64,000 bases of DNA from Buttiauxella gaviniae (GCF_040786275.1 NZ_JBFMVT010000002.1:310001-374000); one strand, 5' to 3'; shown: positions 7,954 through 17,058, counted from the first letter of the stretch. Made by a program: numbers and translations. The notes: generated by a model from the letters alone, not told the origin.

Positions 7954-8835
7954 TTAGCCCAGCAGGGACATCACCATGCCTGACATGCTGTTGGCCTGTT
8001 TCAGCATCGACATACTGGTCTGCGCCAGCATCTGGTTACGGGTCATGTTGGTTGCTTCGGAAGCAAAGTCAGCATCACGAATATTGCCCAGCGCCAGGGT
8101 GGTGTTATCTTTCATATTCGCGAGGTTAGCGGAGGTATGACCCAGACGGTTGATGTTGGCACCCAGCGATGAGCGCATAGTCCCTACACTATCAAGAGCA
8201 GCCCCAACGTTTGTCAGTAATGTTCCTGCTTTAGTCGCATCAGTAACATCTGTAGCTGGAGTTCCCGGGTTACCAACCGCTGAAAGTTTAGTCATTACGT
8301 CGCCCAATTGGGTCGCTACGTTTAGAGTCAGTTTCTCATCTTTACTCGCACCGATCTGGAAGTTCATCCCTGCTGCAACTGAAAATTTTCCAGCTGCGGT
8401 AAAAGCAGTGCCATTAGCCGCAAAAAGATTTTCTCCCGCATAGCTGGTGTTACCCATGATATTTCCGAGCTCTTTAACCAGCTCATTAACTTCCGCACCG
8501 ATGGCCGTACGTTCATTAGTACCATTGGTATCGTTCGCCGCCTGAGTCGCCAAGTCTTTCACACGATAAAGAATATTGGTCACTTCATCAAAAGCCCCTT
8601 CCGCCGTCTGCAACATCGCGGTCGCATCTGAAACGTTACGCTGGGCAACACTCATGCCATTAACCTGGCCCTGTAAACGAGTCGCAATCTGTAGACCAGC
8701 CGCATCATCAGCCGCAGAGTTAATGCGTTTCCCGGTACCCAGGCGCTCCATCGCGGTGGACAGGATACTGTTAGATTTGTTGAGAGCGTTAGTGGAAGAC
8801 ATTGCCGCGCCGCTGGTAAAAATTGAAAGTGCCAT
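7954..8835 (-). CDS. lafA: Lateral flagellin, copy 5 of 5 (central class B, promoter-proximal)
   Basis: 293 residues, first of the array in transcription order. The ends carry two private changes: Ser62 for Gly and Val92 for Met in the 'LYRVKDLATQ' segment. The centre, with 'GTNERTAIGAEVNELVKEL' and 'TSYAGENLFAANG', matches the class of copy 3. Its 5' leader is unique, unlike the spacers in front of the other four, so it probably preserves the ancestral lafA control region next to lafZ. Confidence 0.95.
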   Translation of the reverse strand: MALSIFTSGAAMSSTNALNKSNSILSTAMERLGTGKRINSAADDAAGLQIATRLQGQVNGMSVAQRNVSDATAMLQTAEGAFDEVTNILYRVKDLATQAANDTNGTNERTAIGAEVNELVKELGNIMGNTSYAGENLFAANGTAFTAAGKFSVAAGMNFQIGASKDEKLTLNVATQLGDVMTKLSAVGNPGTPATDVTDATKAGTLLTNVGAALDSVGTMRSSLGANINRLGHTSANLANMKDNTTLALGNIRDADFASEATNMTRNQMLAQTSMSMLKQANSMSGMVMSLLG

Positions 8836-8890
8836 TTGTTCTCTCCTTGAGAATTATGCTGTGAGACAGGGTTTGCCTATGTACTAAGCA

Positions 8891-8918
8891 AAAACGACAC
8901 TATTGATAAAAAAATTAA
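8891..8918 (-). promoter_or_regulatory. Shared sigma-28-like promoter, flagellin copy 5
   Basis: Reading leftward, TTAATTTT, 12 bases, GTCGTTTT. It lies in otherwise unique sequence, so conservation here is independent of the array repeats. Confidence 0.68.
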
Positions 8919-9377
8919 GTACTGATGAAAAAAATACTCACCTGTAAATAATTCTCTTTCAACCAAAAAATCTAAATCATTGGCACGATTAATTTCCACA
9001 AAAATGGACATTGTTAATCAATGAGCATTAAAAATAACAATGCGACAATTTATTTCACCAACTTAAATCCCAATTAATAAAAAATTTGTACAAAATAATA
9101 TAAAAGCTATCATATCAATTAACCGTAAGTGCCCATGCAATTAAAATCATTTAATTATTTGATTTTATTGTATTTTTTATTTTGATGCATATTTTTAGCG
9201 CATCCAATATAATAACCAAATAAAAATAAACCCATTCTCAATGGTTGAAGAATTTTACCATCATAAAATTAAACACTTTCGTTACACTCGCCTTGTACAA
9301 CCTTAACCTGAAGCAGTGAAATCTGTTTTTCCCATTTTTTTGTGATTGATTCAATACACCTTTAATTTTGAAATATT
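8919..9377. other. AT-rich divergent control region between flagellin copy 5 and lafZ
   Basis: About 460 bases without a credible gene, markedly richer in A and T than its surroundings, especially 8930-9300. It must hold the lafZ promoter and any upstream control of flagellin copy 5. I see no confident operator. The composition is of the kind bound by H-NS, which is inference. Confidence 0.6.
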
Positions 9378-10292
9378 ATGAACAAATCGCGTTGTTCTGT
9401 TAATAATTGGTTGCTGGATTATGCCTCCGGCGCCATCGTTCATCGTCACTCCGGGGAAGTTCGCCGGCTGGGTGAATACCAACTCAAACTGCTGGATTGT
9501 CTTATTCAGCACGCAGGTCAAACGTTATCCCGGAATGAACTAACGAGCCTTGTGTGGGAGCGCCGGGTCATTGGCGATAACAGCCTGTCGAATGCGATTC
9601 ATGCCCTGCGTTCGGCGCTGGAAGATGACGGTAAGCAGCAGCGGGTGATCAAAACCATTCCCAAAAAAGGTTACCTGCTCGACCCTGAGTTTTGCCAGCC
9701 CATTGAGCCTGAAGAGGTAACCGCGCCGGAACCCGCGCCCGCGGTGCAGGCTGTACAGGTTTCTTTGCCCGCGCTGGAATTACCCGAACCCATGCCGACT
9801 CAGCACAAACCCGCCGAGCAAATCAACGATCCCCCAACTCCACGCAGGTCATTTGCCATTTTTGGTTGGCCGATGCTGGCCACGTTACTGCTAACGTGTT
9901 TGATTCTATCCTCTGGCTGGTTTTTCCTGTTCCATACCGCTTGTGATGAGATGCGTGCACAGGAGCAGGTGAAAAATCAGTACAGCAATATTCGTGTTTT
10001 CCGCATTGCCGCCGCCGTGGATGAGATAAACGATGAGGACATCGTGAAATTGAAATCCCTTCTCAAGACGTTAAATCAAGAACTTATCGCTCATGATGCC
10101 TGGATGACGGTGTATTACCGCACCGACGAACAGGTGCTGAATTACACCTTTTCCATCGAAACCGCCTGCGCAAGCCAGCAGTTGGCAATGACGCTTTATC
10201 ACTGGCGGGTTGATAACCAGAAGCTCACTAAAATCATTAATGACGAGACCGAGAGAAAATTAAATGAACTGGCTCAGTGTAAGAAATCTTAA
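9378..10292 (+). CDS. lafZ: ToxR/CadC-like membrane-bound transcriptional regulator (LafZ)
   Basis: 304 residues. The N-terminal winged-helix domain of the OmpR/ToxR type spans about residues 20-112 ('LGEYQLKLLDCLIQHAG', 'SLSNAIHALRSALEDD', wing 'RVIKTIPKKGYLL'). A Pro/Glu-rich linker (115-155) leads to a single membrane helix (about 158-182) and a periplasmic domain of about 120 residues with three cysteines, possible disulfide partners. Such proteins sense periplasmic or membrane cues and bind DNA directly. The gene faces away from the flagellins and overlaps a small downstream membrane-protein gene by 29 bases. In Flag-2 loci lafZ has this same position. The regulated promoters are unknown; the flagellin array is the obvious candidate. 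Confidence 0.85.
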   Translation: MNKSRCSVNNWLLDYASGAIVHRHSGEVRRLGEYQLKLLDCLIQHAGQTLSRNELTSLVWERRVIGDNSLSNAIHALRSALEDDGKQQRVIKTIPKKGYLLDPEFCQPIEPEEVTAPEPAPAVQAVQVSLPALELPEPMPTQHKPAEQINDPPTPRRSFAIFGWPMLATLLLTCLILSSGWFFLFHTACDEMRAQEQVKNQYSNIRVFRIAAAVDEINDEDIVKLKSLLKTLNQELIAHDAWMTVYYRTDEQVLNYTFSIETACASQQLAMTLYHWRVDNQKLTKIINDETERKLNELAQCKKS

Positions 10293-10725
10293 TATTAGCC
10301 TTACTGCCATTCTGGTTGTTTTTCTTGGCGTGATGCATCTGCACACCTCTTCGGCAAATGCCAAAAGCGGGCCGATCAAGGGCAGAATGGAGATTGGGTT
10401 TTACGATTTAATGTCCGATCAGCGGGAAGTTTATAATGCGCAGATTATGGATATGGATGAGGCATTGCTGTTTACGCTCACACGCACTGAGGACCCCATG
10501 TTTGTGCTGCGTGGCAGGCTTGATGAAACTCGCCGCAAGCATGGGCGCGTGTTTTATGACTATGTGCCGATTCGTTATAGCAACCCGGAAAACTACAAAC
10601 TGGTGTTCAGTTTTATCGATTTCCTGCGCCACAACACGGTGTGGGTCTACCCAATGACCGTCAATAAAAAACCCCTGGTCATTGGGCAGAGCGGAATGAT
10701 GTTTTTATTTCCGCTGAACGCGTAA
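10264..10725 (+). CDS. Small single-pass membrane/periplasmic protein paired with LafZ
   Basis: 153 residues. One N-terminal hydrophobic segment (about 10-28, uncleaved anchor or signal) is followed by a soluble periplasmic-type domain without cysteine, with 'MEIGFYDLMSDQREVYNAQI' and 'RVFYDYVPIRYSNPENYKL'. I do not recognise the family. The start overlaps the 3' end of lafZ by 29 bases and is preceded by GAGAGA, so the two are co-translated. This layout resembles ToxR-ToxS and TcpP-TcpH pairs, where the second protein stabilises or tunes the regulator's periplasmic domain. That role is inferred from context only. Confidence 0.8.
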   Translation: MNWLSVRNLNISLTAILVVFLGVMHLHTSSANAKSGPIKGRMEIGFYDLMSDQREVYNAQIMDMDEALLFTLTRTEDPMFVLRGRLDETRRKHGRVFYDYVPIRYSNPENYKLVFSFIDFLRHNTVWVYPMTVNKKPLVIGQSGMMFLFPLNA

Positions 10726-10731
10726 CCGCCC

Positions 10732-11754
10732 TTAGCGCAGCAGGTTACTCACCGTGCCCTGCTGCAAATTCGCCTGGCCGCCTAATGCACGGGCGGTGGC
10801 CGCATAATCCTGATGGCTATTTTGCAGATGCGTTCTGAGCGCTCGGGCGTGTTCCAGCGCCTGCTCAGGCTGATACTGGGTCGCCATTTCATTGATTCGA
10901 CGACGAACATTATCCTGGTGGCTGTATAGCTGACCGCGCTGTTGGGTCAGTTGCTCCAGGGCTTGCTGAACCTCGCCCTGAAATTCGCGGATCATCCCCG
11001 GCTGCTGTGCCAGTTGGCTGAGCGTATCAGTCACCGCAGGCTCCGGGCGCGCCAACAGAGCGGTAAATTCATTCCCGGAAAAACGCTTTCCTTCCCCACG
11101 CACGCTAAGCTGGCTGCTGACCTGCGGCCAGTTGGCTTCATCCACGCTAAATACCAGCCCCTGCTGTTTATCCACACTGGCATGCACGCCAAAACGCCCT
11201 AACCCCTGATTCAGGCGCATCACGTCCTGGCGCGGCGTGGCTCCGGCCTCGAACGATACCGCTACCATTTCGCGTCGCGGTCCCGCCAGGGAAAAAATCA
11301 GCGTTTCGCTTTCATCGTTTTGCAGTAAACGCTGTGCGGCGGGAAGCGTAAAATGCACCTGCGCGGTTTGTTCAGGATCGACCGACAAATGCCGGTCTAC
11401 CGTGCCCGCGCTCAACTGTGGGCGCTGATTTAACAGCGTTGAAAGAGAACGCGCCGCATCCTGAGTCAGTTCGCCGCGTCGTGCGCCATGATTTGCGGCA
11501 TAGCGCAGTTGCAAAAGCTGGCTTTCAACCTGGGATAAATAGTTATCCGCCTGCTGGACCGAGGTAAGCTGCTGATTCAACTGAACGTTGTAGCGCAGCG
11601 GGCGCGTGGAGATGAGCGGCGATTCCGGGAAGCGGTTATCGCCCTGACGAATGCGCGGAGCCTCCGGCTGGCGCACCGCTTGTGTATTCTTCACTCCCCC
11701 GCTATTGAGAGGAGTGGTTAAGGAGAGTCCTGCCTGGTTTAATCCAACCTGCAT
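10732..11754 (-). CDS. lafW: LafW, hook-associated-type protein of lateral flagella
   Basis: 340 residues, 5 bases downstream of flgL and convergent with the lafZ operon. The N-terminus has no signal peptide and is polar, fitting export through the flagellar type III apparatus. The middle (about 130-225) has a pattern like flagellin-hook inserts: 'MRLNQGLGRFGVHASVDKQQGLVFSVDEANW'. The C-terminal 100 residues are Gln-rich and helical, with coiled-coil character. Position beside flgL and the name LafW match Flag-2 loci; its exact place in the filament-hook junction is not established. Confidence 0.7.
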   Translation of the reverse strand: MQVGLNQAGLSLTTPLNSGGVKNTQAVRQPEAPRIRQGDNRFPESPLISTRPLRYNVQLNQQLTSVQQADNYLSQVESQLLQLRYAANHGARRGELTQDAARSLSTLLNQRPQLSAGTVDRHLSVDPEQTAQVHFTLPAAQRLLQNDESETLIFSLAGPRREMVAVSFEAGATPRQDVMRLNQGLGRFGVHASVDKQQGLVFSVDEANWPQVSSQLSVRGEGKRFSGNEFTALLARPEPAVTDTLSQLAQQPGMIREFQGEVQQALEQLTQQRGQLYSHQDNVRRRINEMATQYQPEQALEHARALRTHLQNSHQDYAATARALGGQANLQQGTVSNLLR

Positions 11755-11759
11755 AATGA

Positions 11760-12668
11760 TTACATCTGATTAAAGAGAGAGAGTTGGCTTATCATCATGA
11801 ACGATTTGTTCGATGCCTGAACCGCCTGCGTGTAGAGCTGGATATTCACGTAACTGGTCGCGGCATCCACGGCGGAAAGTTCCTGAACCACCTGGTCGTG
11901 GGAGATTTTAATATCCTCATGAGCATCGCTGATTAACGACAGGCGATTTTGTTTGCCGCCCAGTTCGGTATAGACCGAGGCGATTTTATCGCTGGAGGTT
12001 TTCACTTCGCCGAGCAGTTGTTTGAGGTCATCGCGGTAATCCCCGCCCGGCGTCGCCATTTTGTCGCTGACGCTTTTCAGCAAATTCAGCATGCTCAGGT
12101 CGTTATTGCTGCCGGAAAACGCCTGGCTAATCGCGGTGTTTTCCGCAATCTCAATGCCGTTTGCCACGGTCGTTAACCGTGATGCATCGTTCCCCGCGTA
12201 GCTGTATGTTCCGGTGGTTTTATCAAACGTTACCGGCTGAGTGTTGGTTTTGGTACCGGAAAAAATGTAGTGCCCATCTTCGTTTTTCGCATTCATCGAT
12301 GAGACCAGCGATTCCAGCATCTGGGAGATTTCCGCTGAGAATCCGGCCATATCTTTTTCGCTGTGCGTGTCATTGCTGGCGGCGAGAAGTTTGTCGCTCA
12401 GCGCCAGGAGTTGGTCGCTCATGGCGGTGACGTGAGATTCCTGGATCGACAGGTTGCCGGAGAGCCGCGTAATGTTGCTTTGATACTGAGCGATTGCCGA
12501 TTGTTCGCGGTTTAACTGCACCAGGCGGCTGCTGGCAACCGGATCATCAGAAGGCACGTTAACGCGTTTTTGCGTTGCCATCTGCTCCATCAGTTTGCTC
12601 AGGCGCCCACCATTCTGGTTCATCTGGTGGAGCATGGCGGAAGAGTGATACAGGCTACTGATACGCAT
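11760..12668 (-). CDS. flgL: Hook-filament junction protein FlgL
   Basis: 302 residues. The flagellin-like N-terminal D0/D1 helices contain 'MRISSLYHSSAMLHQMNQNGGRLSKLMEQMATQKRVNVPSDDPVASSR' in separate conserved blocks. The C-terminal helix ends 'VNIQLYTQAVQASNKSFMMISQLSLFNQM'. FlgL (HAP3) joins the hook-associated FlgK to the flagellin filament. It lies 21 bases after flgK. Confidence 0.93.
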   Translation of the reverse strand: MRISSLYHSSAMLHQMNQNGGRLSKLMEQMATQKRVNVPSDDPVASSRLVQLNREQSAIAQYQSNITRLSGNLSIQESHVTAMSDQLLALSDKLLAASNDTHSEKDMAGFSAEISQMLESLVSSMNAKNEDGHYIFSGTKTNTQPVTFDKTTGTYSYAGNDASRLTTVANGIEIAENTAISQAFSGSNNDLSMLNLLKSVSDKMATPGGDYRDDLKQLLGEVKTSSDKIASVYTELGGKQNRLSLISDAHEDIKISHDQVVQELSAVDAATSYVNIQLYTQAVQASNKSFMMISQLSLFNQM

Positions 12669-12689
12669 GATAAATTCCTTTTTCCGTTA

Positions 12690-14057
12690 TCAGAAGAGAG
12701 TCAGCAGATCGCTGAAAATTTGGTTGCCGGTGGCGATCACTTTCAGGTTGGACTGATAAGCCTGCATATAGACCTGGAGGTTCATCGCCTCCTCGTCCTG
12801 GTTCACCGCACTCAAGTTATCGCGCTGGGTTTGCGCTTCATAACGCACCGCCTCGGCGGCATCCAATTCAGTTTTGTTCTGGCGGCTGGCGATCCCGACG
12901 CTGCTGATAATCGCGGCGGCGGCTTCGTTCACGCTCATGTTGCCCATATTGCCGATGGCGAGGTCTTTGTTTTTAAGCTCGATAAGCGCCTTCAGGTTGG
13001 TGCCGTTGCCGCTCTCATCGGCTTTATCGGAGAGCGCAAGTTCATCGGGCTTCAGATCGGTCACCTGCAACATCCCTTTGCCGCTGGTGAGATCGAAAAC
13101 AAACAGCGGCTTACCCGGCTGGCCGTTAAGATCAAAACCTTTCGCCAACTGGTCGTTGAACTCTTTTGCAAACTGCTCGGCCATATCGCGCACCGTGCTT
13201 TGCATGGTTTTCAGGGTGCCCTGCTCGTAATCATTGAGCGCGCCCATCTGCCCGCCAATCGCCGATGAAACGCCGAAAGTGGTGTTGTGGAACTCAAGGG
13301 AAATATCCTGCTCGCCCTGCTGATTCATGCTGGATTTGAGCTGACCAAAATGGCGACCGTTCACCAGAGGTTGGCCGTCACTTAAAGAGACGTTATAGCG
13401 CCCGGAAGCATCTTCCGAGACTTTCACGCTCACCATGCTACTGAGCTGTTTAACCAGCTCGTCGCGCTGATCGCGCAGCACGCTGGCATTGCCGCCGGTC
13501 GCTTCCTGGTCGGCAATTTGCTGGTTATAGCTGGCGATATTGCTGCTGATAACATTGACGTTGCTGACTAACGCCTCGCGCTGGGTGTTAATCGACACTT
13601 TCTGGCTGCTGATAAAGCTGTCAACGTTGTTAAAGCGGGTCGCCATCGACTGCCCTTCGTTGAGCAACTGCTGGCGCAGCGCGGGAGAATCCGGCTGGGT
13701 GGTCAACGCATTGAGTGCGGCGAAGAATTTATCCAGCCCGCCGCCGAGGCTTGTGCTGTCGGTGCCGATGACGCTTTCCAGCGCGCCGAGGTATTTTTGC
13801 CCGGCGGAGTAATATTCAGCCCGCGTATTGCTGTGCCAGACCTGGTTGACCAGGTACTGATCGGAAATACGGCGAATGCTGTCCACCCGCACGCCATTGC
13901 CCGCAGAAAAGCTATCGCCGTTGGTGCCGATAGCGCTCTGAATAATCCCCTGACGGCTATAGCCCGGCGTGAGGTAGTTGGCCACGTTCATTGACGTGGT
14001 ACTCATTCCCTGTCGCGCAGCCTGCGCGCCGGTAAAAGCGATATTAATTATGTTCAT
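12690..14057 (-). CDS. flgK: Hook-associated protein FlgK
   Basis: 455 residues, shorter than the about 547 of E. coli FlgK, so an outer domain is reduced. The N-terminal rod/hook motif ('AFTGAQAARQGMSTTSMNVANYLTPGYSRQ') and C-terminal 'YEAQTQRDNLSAVNQDEEAMNLQVYMQAYQSNLKVI' are intact. FlgK (HAP1) forms the first hook-filament junction ring. It follows flgJ by 36 bases. Confidence 0.93.
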   Translation of the reverse strand: MNIINIAFTGAQAARQGMSTTSMNVANYLTPGYSRQGIIQSAIGTNGDSFSAGNGVRVDSIRRISDQYLVNQVWHSNTRAEYYSAGQKYLGALESVIGTDSTSLGGGLDKFFAALNALTTQPDSPALRQQLLNEGQSMATRFNNVDSFISSQKVSINTQREALVSNVNVISSNIASYNQQIADQEATGGNASVLRDQRDELVKQLSSMVSVKVSEDASGRYNVSLSDGQPLVNGRHFGQLKSSMNQQGEQDISLEFHNTTFGVSSAIGGQMGALNDYEQGTLKTMQSTVRDMAEQFAKEFNDQLAKGFDLNGQPGKPLFVFDLTSGKGMLQVTDLKPDELALSDKADESGNGTNLKALIELKNKDLAIGNMGNMSVNEAAAAIISSVGIASRQNKTELDAAEAVRYEAQTQRDNLSAVNQDEEAMNLQVYMQAYQSNLKVIATGNQIFSDLLTLF

Positions 14058-14093
14058 TACAACAATCCTTGCACATGCGCGTCATGGGAGTGT

Positions 14094-14456
14094 TTACCCG
14101 GCTTCTTTATCAGCTAAAGCGACCGGATTTCCCGTTAACTTAACCGCGCGTTCCATGCCCTCGACCTGGGGCCCAAGTTGCTTGATGATGAGCGAGGCAA
14201 TGCCGCTGCTGCGCTGAGAGGCGAGCATCGAAGCGAGCTTATCGTCATAAAAGTCGCGCATCATCGTCTCCTGCTTGCTGGAAAAGGGATTATCCCCGTC
14301 AGACAACGCATCGGCGGCTTTGCGCATCTGTTGTAGCATCGAGCGCAAAAACATCCCTTCGAACTGCTCTGCCGCCTGCTCAAGATTTTGCGCTTTTTGT
14401 GTCCCGGTGAAATCTCCTGGAACGACGTTGGAGCGCCTGCTCAGCGAATCAATCAT
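14094..14456 (-). CDS. flgJ: Rod-capping protein FlgJ, single-domain form
   Basis: 120 residues only. It contains the N-terminal rod-scaffold domain ('AAEQFEGMFLRSMLQQMRKAADALSD', 'MMRDFYDDKLASMLASQRSSGIASLIIKQL'). The roughly 150-residue C-terminal glucosaminidase domain of peritrichous FlgJ is absent, and the following gene begins only 36 bases later, so this is not a recent frameshift. A peptidoglycan hydrolase must act from elsewhere to open the wall for the rod. It lies 9 bases after flgI. Confidence 0.88.
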   Translation of the reverse strand: MIDSLSRRSNVVPGDFTGTQKAQNLEQAAEQFEGMFLRSMLQQMRKAADALSDGDNPFSSKQETMMRDFYDDKLASMLASQRSSGIASLIIKQLGPQVEGMERAVKLTGNPVALADKEAG

Positions 14457-14465
14457 GCTCTCTCC

Positions 14466-15560
14466 TTAAATGACGACCAGCTCGGCATCCATTGCACCGG
14501 CTTCGCTCAGCGCCTGTAAAATCGCCATCGTGTCATCCGGCGAGGCACCCAGGCTATTTAACGTGTTGACGATATTTCTCAGGCTGGTTCCCGCAGGCAC
14601 CATCACCATCTGTCCGCGCTCACGATTCACGTTGATATTGGAATTTGGCGTCACGGTGGTGTTTCCCTGGCCGAATGGCGCAGGCTGGCTAACCTGTGGC
14701 GTCTCCTGAATGGTGACCGTCAGGTTGCCGTGTGAAACGGCGGCGGCACGCACTACCACGCCATCACCAATCACGATCGTCCCGGTGCGAGCGTTAAACA
14801 CCACGCGTGGCTGCTGCCTGCCGCTGGTGATCTGCAAATCCTCAAGGCTCGACATAAACGCCACGCGCGCGCCCGGCTGTTCCGGGGCACGCACCATCAC
14901 GTTAGTCGCACTTTGCGCGGTGGCAATCGAGCCGAACGCCTGATTAATCGCCATCGCTACGTTGTTGGCGGTTTTAAAACTAGGCCGTTTCAGGTTGAGA
15001 ACCACCTGGCTGTTGGCCTGAAAATCGGTAGGGATTTCGCGCTCAACGGTGGCGCCGTTTGGCACTCGCCCGACGGTTGGGGTGTTCATGGTGATGCTTG
15101 AGCCGCTGTCGCCCTCGGCTTTAAAGCCGCCCACCACCACATTCCCCTGCGCCAGGGCATACACTTCGCCGTCTGCCCCGCGAAGCTGCGTCAGTAGCAA
15201 GGTACCGCCGCGCAGGCTTTTCGCATCGCCAATGGATGAAACCGTAATATCGATGGACTGCCCGCGGGCGTACATCGGTGGCAGAGTGGCGCTGATCGCC
15301 ACCGCCGCCACGTTTTTCACTTTGGGATCGATTTTGGCAGGCATCTGCACGCCAAACTGACGCAGCATATTGGTCACCGACTGGCTGGTGAATTTGACCT
15401 GGTTTTTATCCCCGGTGCCGTCAAGGCCCACCACCAGGCTGTAGCCCACCAGTTGGTTGCCGCGCACGCCCTGAATATCAACGATATTGCCTAACCGCTC
15501 CGCACTGGCCTGTCCGATAACGGCCAGCAGGAGCAAAAAACCTGACATCAGGTTACGCAT
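14466..15560 (-). CDS. flgI: Flagellar P-ring protein FlgI
   Basis: 364 residues with a Sec signal peptide cleaved after 'IGQASA'. The mature start '[31 protein letters not shown]' is the standard FlgI opening, and the C-terminus ends '[18 protein letters not shown]'. FlgI builds the periplasmic P ring around the rod and needs the chaperone FlgA, present at 20687. Length is normal. Confidence 0.96.
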   Translation of the reverse strand: MRNLMSGFLLLLAVIGQASAERLGNIVDIQGVRGNQLVGYSLVVGLDGTGDKNQVKFTSQSVTNMLRQFGVQMPAKIDPKVKNVAAVAISATLPPMYARGQSIDITVSSIGDAKSLRGGTLLLTQLRGADGEVYALAQGNVVVGGFKAEGDSGSSITMNTPTVGRVPNGATVEREIPTDFQANSQVVLNLKRPSFKTANNVAMAINQAFGSIATAQSATNVMVRAPEQPGARVAFMSSLEDLQITSGRQQPRVVFNARTGTIVIGDGVVVRAAAVSHGNLTVTIQETPQVSQPAPFGQGNTTVTPNSNINVNRERGQMVMVPAGTSLRNIVNTLNSLGASPDDTMAILQALSEAGAMDAELVVI

Positions 15561-15573
15561 GAGATTCTCCTGC

Positions 15574-16245
15574 TTAAATCGGGAACAGTGGATGGTTAAA
15601 GAAACGCGTGAGCCACCCAGCCGCGTTCGAGTCGCTCAGGGCTCCGCGTCCGGCGTACGAAATGCGCGCGTTGGCGATTCGCTGGGAGGAAACCGTGTTG
15701 CCCAGGGAAATATCTTCCGGCCTGACTAACCCCGTCACGCGCATATATTCGTCGCCCTGGTTGAGCGTCAGCCACTTCTCGCCGCGAATTTCCATCACGC
15801 CGTTAGGCAGAACTTTATGCACCGCAACGGTAATCGACCCGCGCAACATATTTTGCTGGGCGGAGTTAGCGGCCCCTTTGAAGTTACGATCGCCGCTGAT
15901 CGACGCGCTGGCTTTATCCAGCGTTTTGCCGAACACCTCCGGCACGCCAATCGTCACGTCGTTCTCTTTGCCGAAGTTGGTGGTGGCCTGTTTACTGGAC
16001 TGCGTGGACTCATCCAGGTTGACGGTCAAAATATCCCCTACGCGATAGGCGCGGCGATCCTGAACTAAAGACCAGCTATAGCTGTTGCTGTACAACCCGC
16101 CGCCGGAGACAGCAGGCGTTGCCGCCGCCAGATCTTCCGGTGGCGCGTAGGCGGCATCATCTTTTTTGACAAACAGCGTCTGGCTTTCACAGCCGGTCAA
16201 CGCCAGGGCCAGCAGCCCCATGAGCATTTTCTTTTTCATATCCAT
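15574..16245 (-). CDS. flgH: Flagellar L-ring lipoprotein FlgH
   Basis: 223 residues with lipobox 'LALTGC' and acylated Cys at about residue 19. Conserved blocks include '[27 protein letters not shown]' and '[30 protein letters not shown]', ending '[15 protein letters not shown]'. It forms the outer-membrane L ring. Confidence 0.96.
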   Translation of the reverse strand: MDMKKKMLMGLLALALTGCESQTLFVKKDDAAYAPPEDLAAATPAVSGGGLYSNSYSWSLVQDRRAYRVGDILTVNLDESTQSSKQATTNFGKENDVTIGVPEVFGKTLDKASASISGDRNFKGAANSAQQNMLRGSITVAVHKVLPNGVMEIRGEKWLTLNQGDEYMRVTGLVRPEDISLGNTVSSQRIANARISYAGRGALSDSNAAGWLTRFFNHPLFPI

Positions 16246-16272
16246 TTACTTCTCAAGCGCAATCCCTGCGTT

Positions 16273-17058
16273 TTACAGCGTTTGTGTGATGAACTTCAGC
16301 ATGTCATCGGCTGCGGAAACCATTTTGGCGTTCATTTCGTAAGCACGCTGAACGGTGATCATATCGACCATCTCTTCCACCACCTGCACGTTGGAACCTT
16401 CCAGTGTTCCCTGCTCCAGTTGGCCCAGCGCCTCTTCACCCGGCACGCCTTCCACCGGCGCACCGCTGGCTGCGGTTTCACGGTAAACGTTGCCGCCCAC
16501 CGCCGACAGACCGGCTGGATTGACAAAGTTCACCAGCGTGATTTGCCCCAGTTCGACGGGATCCACTTCATCCGCCACCAGCGCAGAAACGGTGCCATCT
16601 TTGGCGATGTTCAGCTCTTTGGTATTGCCCGGTAGTTCAATCTGCGGGACCAGCGGTTGGCCCTGTGCCGTGGTGACCACCCCTTCGCTGTTCACTTGCA
16701 GGTTGCCAGAGCGCGTATAGCCCACGGTGCCGTCGGGCATTTCAATCTGGAAGAAACCTTGTCCGGCAATCGCCACATCCATTTTCTGGTTAGTGACCTG
16801 CATGCTGCCCACGGTGAACGCTTTCTGCGTGCCGACCACTTTTACGCCGCTGCCGTACTGCATGCCGCCAGGTGTGGCGTTATTCTGGTTCGCCTGCACG
16901 CCAGGGGCGCGCATGTTCTGATAGAACAGATCTTCAAAGACCACGCGGTCGCGTTTAAACCCGGTGGTATTTACGTTCGCGAGGTTATTGGAAACCGCGT
17001 TCATTTTGGCATCCTGCGCCGCAAGACCGGTTTTACTGATCCATAATGCTGGATTCAT
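16273..17058 (-). CDS. flgG: Distal rod protein FlgG
   Basis: 261 residues, standard length, with the rod motif 'AQDAKMNAVSNNLANVNTTGFKRDR' near the N-terminus and 'EEMVDMITVQRAYEMNAKMVSAADDML' at the C-terminus. It polymerises into the distal rod that crosses the P and L rings. Confidence 0.96.
   Translation of the reverse strand: MNPALWISKTGLAAQDAKMNAVSNNLANVNTTGFKRDRVVFEDLFYQNMRAPGVQANQNNATPGGMQYGSGVKVVGTQKAFTVGSMQVTNQKMDVAIAGQGFFQIEMPDGTVGYTRSGNLQVNSEGVVTTAQGQPLVPQIELPGNTKELNIAKDGTVSALVADEVDPVELGQITLVNFVNPAGLSAVGGNVYRETAASGAPVEGVPGEEALGQLEQGTLEGSNVQVVEEMVDMITVQRAYEMNAKMVSAADDMLKFITQTL

Noticed and set aside
4692-8129. Repeated forward-strand open frames of 94 codons with the same sequence across flagellin spacers and 3' ends
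   Set aside because: They are antisense to the conserved flagellin ends and recur only because the DNA is repeated. No RBS and no independent coding signal.
3724-8835. Invertible phase-variation switch for flagellins
   Set aside because: All copies are in the same orientation, no inverted repeats flank them, and no recombinase gene is visible.
3724-8835. CRISPR-like or satellite array
   Set aside because: The repeats are whole flagellin genes with 168-base spacers, fully explained by gene duplication.
8981-8997. TGGCACG resembling a sigma-54 -24 box
   Set aside because: The position 10 bases after GG is TT rather than GC, and the site is about 380 bases from lafZ.
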